The notes below the pieces were generated by a model. It made no database searches. It had not been told where the DNA came from and worked only from the letters and a program-made list of their open reading frames with translations. Positions 5,361 to 11,799 of a stretch of 11,799 bases of DNA are shown here, one piece after another. Where the stretch lies: the NCBI GenBank assembly GCA_963558185.1, contig CAUWFE010000037.1, positions 1 through 11,799 on the forward strand, in the 5' to 3' direction. Numbering within the stretch: the stretch's first letter is position 1; the number at the start of each line of letters is the position of its first letter. Source of the stretch: UMGS1663 sp963558185 (lineage in GTDB: Bacteria > Bacillota > Clostridia > TANB77 > CAG-508). A program made the position numbers and the translations under genes.

Positions 5361-6873
5361 TTTTTTGATTTGAAGTTCTCTCACTTCCATCAGTAATTGC
5401 TTTTGGAGTTTCTTTTGAACCAATTGTTTTTTGTTTAATGCTTTTAATCATTCTATCTATTATGTTTTCTTTTACTCCTTCTGCTGTTATTCCTTCTATA
5501 TTTCTTCCTCTTTTTGCTAATTTATTCATTAGTTTAAAATTTTTATCTTCTAACATAGAATCTCTTAAATCATAATGAATATTAAAGTTTAGTTGTTCTT
5601 TTCCTGAAATTGCCCCTAAATAGTTATATATTTCTGGGTCATCTGCGTATTGTTGAATTGCTTTTATAACAGCTGGATCCATTTTTCTATACATGCCTAA
5701 TTTCCCAAAAAATCCTATATCATTTTCTTTACAATAGTTATTTACTACTTCTTTCATGTTTAATTTTTCAAATAGTTCCTTTTTTTCTCTTAAGGTTCTT
5801 TGTAATAAAAATGCTTTTGGTTCTTTACTATTTTGCATTGTTACAAATATTTTTCCTTGTTTTGCATTAATTTCAATTTTTTGCATTTTATTTTCTTTTA
5901 CATTTTGTGGCATTATAACTTTTGCAGGTTTTACCATATCGTCATTAAAGTGTATGCTTCTTGCATCTTCTCTTGCATTAAATTGTGGATTTTCAATTTC
6001 TTGTTTAAGATTATTCATGAATTCAACTTTTTGCTTGTTATCTTCTATTACATTTTTTGTAGTTTGCTCATCGCTTTTTACTTCATTTTGTTCTTCTTTT
6101 GAAGGTCCTACAGGATGTCTATTTGATATTGCATGATTTATTTTGTCTATTTCGCTTTGCATTTCTTTATCACGAATATTTTTTAGTACATCTAAAAATC
6201 TTGTGTATTTATCCTTTTCTTTTTGAATATTTTCTATTTCCTTTTTTATAGCATCTTGTTTTGCTTCGTTTTCTTTCTTTATGGCATCTTGTTCTCTATA
6301 AAAGTCTTGTGCTATTTTTCCTTCTTTATCTTCTTTCATATAAAATTGTTGTAATTCAAAATCTTTCATTTTTAATGCTGATTGTTTTTGTTCTTCTAAC
6401 ATTTTTAATTCTACTTGCTTTTCTTGCATTTGTTTATCTAATGCTTTTAACCCAACATTAATAGTAACTATGTTCTCTTGTGATGCAAATTTTTTCATTT
6501 CTTCTTGTTTTGCTTTTACTTCTTTTTTAGATTCTTCTATAGAGTTTTTCTTTTCTGCAATTCTTTCTTTTATTCCTTCTTTTGCTCTATTTAAGTTTCC
6601 TTCTGCCATTTTAAAATTATTTTTGTATTCTTTTATAACATCACTTTCATAGTCATTTAATGGATTTTCTCCATAATCATTAATAGCTTCATTTAGTCTT
6701 TCTTCTTCTTTGTCATATTTTACTTGTAAGCTCATAAGCTCTTTTTCAATATTTTTTTCTTCTCTTTCTACCTCTGCTGTTTCAAATTTTATTTTTTCAT
6801 TTTGATTTTTTATTTGAGCTCTTGCTTTATTATAGCTTGCTAATACATTTTCCATGTTTTTTATTTCATTCAT
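5341..6873 (-). CDS. Uncharacterised coiled-coil protein, probably frameshifted near its end
   Basis: I do not recognise this gene. The frame as it stands gives 510 residues. Residues 1 to about 250 are almost all Lys, Glu, Gln, Asn and spaced hydrophobics, typical of a long coiled coil, with a twice-repeated QDAIKKE (195-212). Residues about 255-330 look like a disordered linker with HPVGP and NPQF. Residues about 331-485 are more mixed, with aromatic and glycine residues (for example GFFGKLGMYRKMDP), and look like a folded domain. There is no signal peptide or membrane segment, so it should be cytoplasmic. The ATG at 6873 has GAAAGGGG (6881-6888) 7 bases upstream. It has its own promoter and sits between the trmFO terminator and the str promoter. 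The last six residues (MNYQIE) probably arise from an indel in a run of six A at 5361-5366; the restored protein would have 548 residues. Function unknown. Confidence 0.8.
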   Translation of the reverse strand: MNEIKNMENVLASYNKARAQIKNQNEKIKFETAEVEREEKNIEKELMSLQVKYDKEEERLNEAINDYGENPLNDYESDVIKEYKNNFKMAEGNLNRAKEGIKERIAEKKNSIEESKKEVKAKQEEMKKFASQENIVTINVGLKALDKQMQEKQVELKMLEEQKQSALKMKDFELQQFYMKEDKEGKIAQDFYREQDAIKKENEAKQDAIKKEIENIQKEKDKYTRFLDVLKNIRDKEMQSEIDKINHAISNRHPVGPSKEEQNEVKSDEQTTKNVIEDNKQKVEFMNNLKQEIENPQFNAREDARSIHFNDDMVKPAKVIMPQNVKENKMQKIEINAKQGKIFVTMQNSKEPKAFLLQRTLREKKELFEKLNMKEVVNNYCKENDIGFFGKLGMYRKMDPAVIKAIQQYADDPEIYNYLGAISGKEQLNFNIHYDLRDSMLEDKNFKLMNKLAKRGRNIEGITAEGVKENIIDRMIKSIKQKTIGSKETPKAITDGSERTSNQKMNYQIE

Positions 6874-6929
6874 TTTTTTACCCCTTTCAAAATATAAATT
6901 ATATTTTGCCTATTGAATCATCAAATATA

Positions 6930-6958
6930 ATTTTAACATAGTTTATATTTATTTTCAA
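6930..6958 (-). promoter_or_regulatory. Sigma-A promoter of the coiled-coil gene
   Basis: On the minus strand -35 TTGAAA (6953-6958) and -10 TAAAAT (6930-6935) are 17 bases apart, and TG lies just before the -10 (extended -10, TGTTAAAAT). It lies downstream of the trmFO terminator and about 57 bases upstream of the coiled-coil start codon, so that gene is transcribed by itself. Confidence 0.8.
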
Positions 6959-6979
6959 TAATATTATGTAAATTATTGT

Positions 6980-7016
6980 AAAAAGTAACAGAAATTTAAT
7001 ATTTCTGTTACCTTTT
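6980..7016. terminator. Terminator after trmFO, possibly bidirectional
   Basis: GTAACAGAAAT (6985-6995) and ATTTCTGTTAC (7001-7011) form a perfect 11-bp stem with a five-base loop. On the minus strand TTTTT (6980-6984) follows; on the plus strand CTTTTT (7012-7016) follows. It lies 23 bases past the trmFO stop and ends the SNF2-trmFO unit. No plus-strand gene needs it. Confidence 0.92.
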
Positions 7017-7033
7017 TGTAATATTTTGTAATA

Positions 7034-8347
7034 TTATTGTATTATTTGTTTCATTTTTTCTATTGCAATATCTGCTAATTTTGCATATTTTATTTTCTTA
7101 TCCTTTATTCTTTCTGGTAATTGTGGTAATATTCCAAAATTAGCATTCATTGGTTGAAATTTATCATTAGGGGTTGAAATATACTTTGCTAAAGCCCCTA
7201 TCATAGTTTCTTCTGGAAATATAAGTGGCTCTTCATTTTTGTATTTTTTTATAATATTTAATGCTACTACCATACCAGAACTTATTGATTCTACATATCC
7301 TTCTACTCCTGTAATTTGACCTGCAAAATAGATATTAGAATTTTTATTCATACAATATGTTTCATCTAATAAACTAGGAGAATGTATAAATGTATTTCTA
7401 TGCATTACACCATATTTTACAAATTCTGCATTTTCTAACCCTGGTATCATCTGAAATACTCTTTTTTGTTCTCCATATTTTAAATTTGTTTGAAATCCTA
7501 CCATGTTGTATATTGTTCCTTGTTTATTATCTTGTCTTAATTGCACTATTGCATATGGTCTTTTTCCTGTTCGCGGATCTATAAAGCCTACTGGCTTTAA
7601 TGGACCAAATCTTAAAGTATCTATTCCTCTTTTTGCCATTACTTCTATTGGCATACATCCTTCAAATATTTCTCTTTTTTCAAATTCATGTAGTTCTACT
7701 ACTTGTGCATTTACAAGTTCATTCCAAAATGCTTCATATTCCTCTTTATTCATTGGTAAGTTCAAATAACTTGCTTCTTCTTTTTCTTCTTTTTCATTGT
7801 CATATCTATTTGCCATAAACGCTATATTCATATCTATTGAATTTTTTTCTATTATTGGTGCAGCAGCATCATAAAAAGCTAATTTATTGCTTCCTGTTAA
7901 TTTACTAATTTCTTCTGAAAGTTTATCTGAAGTAAGTGGTCCTGTTGCAATTACTGTAATTCCTTCTTCTGGAATTTTTGTTACTTCTTCATTTATAATT
8001 TCTATATTTTCCATGTTTTTAATTTCTTCTGTCACTCTTTTTGAAAAAATTTCTCTATCCACTGCCAAAGCTTGTCCAGCTGGCACTTTTACTTCATTTG
8101 CAATACGAATTAGTAAACTATTTAATAATAATAATTCTTCTTTTAACAGTCCACATGCATTTGTATGCAAATTAGATTTAAATGAATTGCTACATACAAT
8201 TTCTGCTAAATTTTCATTTGAGTGTGCAGGAGAATATTTTTTAGGTTTCATTTCATATAATTTTACTGGTATACCTGCTTTTGCTATTTGATATGCAGTT
8301 TCACATCCAGCAAGTCCTCCACCTATAATTGTAACATATGGTAGCAT
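7034..8347 (-). CDS. trmFO: tRNA m5U54 methyltransferase, folate- and FAD-dependent
   Basis: TrmFO makes 5-methyluridine at position 54 of the tRNA T loop, using methylene-tetrahydrofolate as carbon donor and reduced FAD; it is cytoplasmic. The 437-residue protein is of family length. The N-terminal FAD-binding fold shows IGGGLAG at 8-14 and an acidic end of strand 2 (LYEMKP). Family motifs are CSNSFKSN (Cys52) and FEGCMPIEVMAKRG (Cys231), the two cysteines tied to catalysis in Bacillus TrmFO. The C-terminal part has FAGQITGVEGYVES and MNANFGILP; the latter separates it from its larger relative MnmG (GidA). The ATG at 8347 has AAAGGAGTGA 5-8 bases upstream, which overlaps the stop codon of the SNF2 gene. 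The 12-base gap makes the two genes an operon, possibly with coupled translation. In Bacillus the gene sits by topA and codV; here it does not. Confidence 0.97.
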   Translation of the reverse strand: MLPYVTIIGGGLAGCETAYQIAKAGIPVKLYEMKPKKYSPAHSNENLAEIVCSNSFKSNLHTNACGLLKEELLLLNSLLIRIANEVKVPAGQALAVDREIFSKRVTEEIKNMENIEIINEEVTKIPEEGITVIATGPLTSDKLSEEISKLTGSNKLAFYDAAAPIIEKNSIDMNIAFMANRYDNEKEEKEEASYLNLPMNKEEYEAFWNELVNAQVVELHEFEKREIFEGCMPIEVMAKRGIDTLRFGPLKPVGFIDPRTGKRPYAIVQLRQDNKQGTIYNMVGFQTNLKYGEQKRVFQMIPGLENAEFVKYGVMHRNTFIHSPSLLDETYCMNKNSNIYFAGQITGVEGYVESISSGMVVALNIIKKYKNEEPLIFPEETMIGALAKYISTPNDKFQPMNANFGILPQLPERIKDKKIKYAKLADIAIEKMKQIIQ

Positions 8348-8359
8348 TTTCTCACTCCT

Positions 8360-11300
8360 TTATTTAAATAAATCCATAATTTCTTCTTTTGATAATTTGT
8401 TTAAAAATGTTTCGTTTGTTGATAACATATTATCTATTAATGCTGCTTTTTTTTGTTGTAATTCATATATTCTTTCTTCTATTGAATTTTTTGTAATTAA
8501 TTTATATACTTGTACATTTCTTTTTTGCCCTATACGATATGTTCTATCTGTTGCTTGATTTTCTGCTGATAGATTCCACCATGGATCATAATGAATAACC
8601 ATGTCTGCTCCGGTTAAATTTAACCCTGTTCCACCTGCTTTTAAAGAAATTAAAAATATTTTTATATTTTCATTTTTATTAAATTCTTCTACTAAATTTA
8701 TTCTTTCTGCTACTTTAGTTTGACCTGTTAATTTAAAATATTCTATATTTTCTTTTTTTAATTCTTTTTCTATAATTGGAAACATTGCTGTATAACCAGA
8801 AAATAATAGTATTTTATGTCCCGCTGAAACTCCATCTTTTATTACTTCCATACACTGATTTAATTTGCTACTTTCGCCTTTATAATTATCTATAAATAAT
8901 GATGGATGACAGCAAATTTGTCTTAAACGCATTAATAATGCTAATATTCTAATTTGACTTCTTTCAAATCCATTCATTTTTATTTCGTTTTCAGCTTCTT
9001 GTTTTGCACTTTGCATAAATGACATATAGATTTTTTCTTGTTCATCTTGCATTTCATTATTTAATACTGTTATTGTTTTATCTGGTAATTCTGTTAAAAC
9101 CTCTGTTTTTATTCTTCTTAGTATAAAAGGTTCTATTAGCATTTTTAATTTATTCATTGCTTTTTTATCATTATCTTTTACTATTGGCATTTCATATAAT
9201 TCTTTAAATTTTCTATATCCGAATAAATATCCTGGCATTATAAAATCAAAAATTGACCATAATTCTGATAATGAATTTTCTATTGGTGTTCCTGTTAGTG
9301 CATATTTTGTTTTTGCTTTAATTTCTTTAATTGCCTTTGCATTTTGTGTATTATTATTTTTTATGTATTGAGCTTCATCTGCAATAATATATTTAAATGT
9401 ATAGTCTGCTTCTTTGTAAAGTTCTATATCTCTTTTTAATAGATCATATGATGTAATTACTAATTGGTACTTTGGTATACTTTCTATTCTATTTTTTCTT
9501 TCTTCACTACTTCCTTGAATAACAATAACATTTAAATCTTTAGTAAATTTTTCTGCTTCATTTTTCCAGTTTAATGTTAATGAACTTGGGCATACTACAA
9601 TACTTGGTTTAGGATTTTCTTCTTTTTCTACATAACTTTGTACAACTGATAATAATTGTAAAGTTTTTCCAAGTCCCATATCATCTGCTAAAATTCCACC
9701 AAATTGGTATTCATCTAATACTTTTAACCATTGATATCCTACTTTTTGATAATTTCTTAATGTAGCATTTAAACCTTTTGGAAGCTCAATTTCTGTATTT
9801 ACATTTTTTTCTTCTATTTTTTCAACCATTTTTTTATATTCACTATTTTTTTGAATATTGGCCCCTTCTAGATTTTTTAATGCTTTTTCTAAATACATTG
9901 TACGATAAGCTGGTATTGATAGTTCACCATCTTTTATTTTGTTATATTCTATTTCTATTCCTTCTGTAATATTTTGAATAAAATTCATTGTGTTATTTTC
10001 TTCTAGGTTTAAGTAACTACCATCTTTTAATCTGAAAAACTTCTTTTTTAATTTATATTTTTCCATTATTTCTTGTAGTTCATTTATATCAAACTCTATT
10101 TGTGAAAAATCTATTTTTAGTAAGTCATTTTCTATTTTAACGCCTAGAGTACCTATATGTGGCTGTTTTATTTCTTTTTGTTTAAAATTTTCTGTTGCTA
10201 GTACTTCAAATTTTTCCATATACTCTTCAATTCGTTCAGATAAGAAATGATATATTGCATCTTCATTTACTAGTATTAAACGATTATTAGCTGAATCTAA
10301 TAAAAATTTATCTTTTCTAAACATTTCTACAATTTCGTTCTCTTTTAAATAATCTCTTGCTAATTGTTCTGGTTCTTCTGAAATTGGATTAAATGATTTA
10401 TCGCCATAGATAAATTGTAAATCTGCTGTTATATAATTATTTGCGTCATAGTCTAAATATACTTTTACTGCTAATTCTTTTGGAATATATTTTTCTATTT
10501 TTTCTTGTTCTAACCCTTCTATTTCCATTATTTTTTTCACTTTTGGGAATACTATTGAAAATAGTTTTGGTAAGTCTTCTTCTTGTATTTCCATTTGTGT
10601 TATAAAGTTTTTTCTAAATACTTCTAATAATTTTAATGTTGTTTCTTGAAATTCCTTTGAACATCTATATAATATATTTTCCATTAATATATATATATAT
10701 TCTTTTCCAAAGATGATGTCATAATTATATATATCTATATTAGGCTCTAAGTAATATTTTTTATTTTTCTCTTTTAATTTGAATTCTATATGTGGTTCGT
10801 TTGGCAAAAATATTATTTTCCCATCATATCCATCTTTTTGAAAGTTAACGCTTTTTTCTTTTAACACTTCAAATAACTCATCTATTCCAGTATTAGATAT
10901 TGTGATATAATTATCTGATAATGTTCTTCCATAATAACCATATTCACTAGATGATTCATTTGCATATTTTATTATTTCAGAATATTTTAATATATATTCT
11001 AACATTGGCAAATCTTCTTTTGTAAATGCTTCTTTTGTATGTGTGAATGCTAATTTTTGACCATAAGTATAATATTCATGTTGTAACATATTTTCATAAA
11101 ATTCTGAAAATTTTTTTATCTTATATAATTGCTTTTCTCCAATTTTTATTTCTAACTTTATAGTTTTATTATATGAGTTATATATAATTTTTGGTTCTAT
11201 ATGAATTGTGTTTGCTGATACTTCTTGTTTTATTTCTTCTTCACTATCTTCTCCATAGAAAGTTTGTATTAATTGTTTGAAAATTCTACTATTTTCTGTT

Positions 11301-11671
11301 AATTTTCTTTTTTGTGTTTCTGTTAAATATGATGTTTCTTTTTCTTGTATTCCTGCAAATATTCTTATATATTCTTTGTTACTTAATAATTCTTGCATTG
11401 TGGCTACAATATGCTTACAACTGCCATAATGTTTTTCATAATCTGGACATGTACAACTAACATTTTCCATTTCTCCATTTACTACTTGAATTTTTGTTGC
11501 ATATATATCATAATTTCCATTTACTCTTCCATATACTTCAAAATTATTAGAATCGTCATAAAATACTTTTGTTATATTTACTCTTCTATTTTTTACATAT
11601 TCTTTTGCTTTTTCAGTTCTTTTTTCTCCTGCTTCTTCGCATAATTGTTCTAATAATTTTTGGTTTAGCAT
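8360..11671 (-). CDS. SNF2-family ATPase with N-terminal SWIM zinc finger
   Basis: A 1103-residue Swi2/Snf2-type double-stranded-DNA translocase. A SWIM zinc finger lies at 73-87 (Cys73, Cys75, Cys85, His87, pattern CxCx9CxH). A long middle region (about 100-620) matches in place the bacterial SNF2-associated domain but I cannot define it further. The motor follows: LRNYQKVGYQWL, Walker A MGLGKT (Lys669), DEAQ box at 765-768, LTGTP at 792-796, GGTG at 1013-1016, and the motif VI segment DRTYRIGQ with Arg1046. All ATPase motifs are intact. Bacterial members are thought to move proteins on DNA (compare RapA, which recycles RNA polymerase), but the true substrate is unknown. The ATG at 11671 has GAAGGAGA (11679-11686) 7-8 bases upstream. 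It is first in an operon with trmFO, behind a good promoter. No nuclease, methylase or other defence partner lies beside it within the window. Confidence 0.95.
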   Translation of the reverse strand: MLNQKLLEQLCEEAGEKRTEKAKEYVKNRRVNITKVFYDDSNNFEVYGRVNGNYDIYATKIQVVNGEMENVSCTCPDYEKHYGSCKHIVATMQELLSNKEYIRIFAGIQEKETSYLTETQKRKLTENSRIFKQLIQTFYGEDSEEEIKQEVSANTIHIEPKIIYNSYNKTIKLEIKIGEKQLYKIKKFSEFYENMLQHEYYTYGQKLAFTHTKEAFTKEDLPMLEYILKYSEIIKYANESSSEYGYYGRTLSDNYITISNTGIDELFEVLKEKSVNFQKDGYDGKIIFLPNEPHIEFKLKEKNKKYYLEPNIDIYNYDIIFGKEYIYILMENILYRCSKEFQETTLKLLEVFRKNFITQMEIQEEDLPKLFSIVFPKVKKIMEIEGLEQEKIEKYIPKELAVKVYLDYDANNYITADLQFIYGDKSFNPISEEPEQLARDYLKENEIVEMFRKDKFLLDSANNRLILVNEDAIYHFLSERIEEYMEKFEVLATENFKQKEIKQPHIGTLGVKIENDLLKIDFSQIEFDINELQEIMEKYKLKKKFFRLKDGSYLNLEENNTMNFIQNITEGIEIEYNKIKDGELSIPAYRTMYLEKALKNLEGANIQKNSEYKKMVEKIEEKNVNTEIELPKGLNATLRNYQKVGYQWLKVLDEYQFGGILADDMGLGKTLQLLSVVQSYVEKEENPKPSIVVCPSSLTLNWKNEAEKFTKDLNVIVIQGSSEERKNRIESIPKYQLVITSYDLLKRDIELYKEADYTFKYIIADEAQYIKNNNTQNAKAIKEIKAKTKYALTGTPIENSLSELWSIFDFIMPGYLFGYRKFKELYEMPIVKDNDKKAMNKLKMLIEPFILRRIKTEVLTELPDKTITVLNNEMQDEQEKIYMSFMQSAKQEAENEIKMNGFERSQIRILALLMRLRQICCHPSLFIDNYKGESSKLNQCMEVIKDGVSAGHKILLFSGYTAMFPIIEKELKKENIEYFKLTGQTKVAERINLVEEFNKNENIKIFLISLKAGGTGLNLTGADMVIHYDPWWNLSAENQATDRTYRIGQKRNVQVYKLITKNSIEERIYELQQKKAALIDNMLSTNETFLNKLSKEEIMDLFK

Positions 11672-11703
11672 TTCTATGTCTCCTTCTTTTTTCTTAATGT
11701 AAT

Positions 11704-11732
11704 ATTATATAACATAATATCTATAAATACAA
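11704..11732 (-). promoter_or_regulatory. Sigma-A promoter of the SNF2-trmFO operon
   Basis: On the minus strand a perfect -10 TATAAT (11704-11709) and -35 TTGTAT (11727-11732) are 17 bases apart. Transcription should start near 11697, leaving a leader of about 25 bases that carries the ribosome binding site. Confidence 0.8.
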
Positions 11733-11799
11733 GTAATATAAATCATAAGTATGAGTTTTTTTGACTGGGGAATGCCCTAGATTTCAATATTTCTAAGCT
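11733..11799. other. Right-edge sequence, not identified
   Basis: No gene can be called in these 67 bases. A locally GC-rich inverted repeat, CTGGGG AATG CCCTAG on the plus strand (11765-11780, one G-T pair), stands out against the AT-rich background. On the minus strand 18 codons run open to a TGA and could be the tail of an upstream gene, but this is too short to support. Confidence 0.3.

Noticed and set aside
5756..6136. Plus-strand 126-codon open frame inside the coiled-coil gene
   Set aside because: Complement of Lys/Glu-rich codons gives Phe/Leu/Ser-rich sequence that looks like membrane protein but is an artefact.
7017..7036. Two direct copies of TGTAATATT overlapping the end of trmFO
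   Set aside because: Short, AT-rich and partly coding; does not look like a binding site or att core.
10685..10700. AT dinucleotide run in the SNF2 gene
   Set aside because: It is in frame and encodes an ordinary Tyr/Ile segment; the gene is intact on both sides.
8360..11671. SNF2 ATPase as part of an anti-phage system
   Set aside because: SNF2 motors occur in some defence systems, but no nuclease, methylase, PLD or DUF partner is adjacent here; the only operon partner is trmFO, a tRNA modification gene.
11765..11780. GC-rich hairpin at the right edge as a terminator
   Set aside because: On the minus strand the stem has an A-C mismatch; the following A run is not a T tract in that direction. 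On the plus strand no T tract follows it.

Overview
The window is AT-rich (about 30% GC by eye) DNA from a Gram-positive, low-GC bacterium, most likely an uncultured member of the Clostridia. The evidence for this is near-consensus sigma-A promoters, very strong AGGAGG ribosome binding sites, the Firmicute-type long S12 protein, a folate-dependent TrmFO instead of an SAM-type TrmA, and a Clostridia-style pilin N-terminus. Every supported gene is on the minus strand, so transcription runs from the right end (11799) to the left end (1). The open frames on the plus strand are antisense shadows.

Layout in the direction of transcription. (1) A promoter at 11704-11732 drives a two-gene unit: a 1103-residue SWIM/SNF2 ATPase and trmFO, 12 bases apart. 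It ends in an 11-bp perfect-stem terminator at 6985-7011. (2) A promoter at 6930-6958 drives an unrecognised 510-residue coiled-coil protein. Its reading frame appears to be broken in a run of six A at 5361-5366, because 44 more stop-free codons follow in the -1 frame down to 5228. (3) A near-perfect promoter at 5168-5196 (TTGACA, 17 bases, TAAAAT) starts the str operon: rpsL (S12), rpsG (S7), fusA (EF-G) and tuf (EF-Tu). The operon closes with a long bulged terminator hairpin at 511-554. (4) At the left edge is the first 68 codons of a prepilin-like protein.

The str genes together supply the ribosomal decoding centre (S12), the small-subunit head protein S7 and the two elongation GTPases. 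TrmFO makes m5U54 in tRNA, so much of the window serves translation. The SNF2 protein and the coiled-coil protein have no assignable role from sequence.

The most interesting parts are non-coding or disrupted. They are a 180-base rpsL-rpsG spacer with three clean stem-loops (candidate S7 feedback site), a hairpin with a U-rich tail at the very 5' end of the rpsL leader, three alternating copies of one 7-mer around a tuf-proximal promoter, the probable frameshift, and a pilin signal lacking the usual Glu at +5. I see no CRISPR array, insertion sequence, tRNA, rRNA or defence system.
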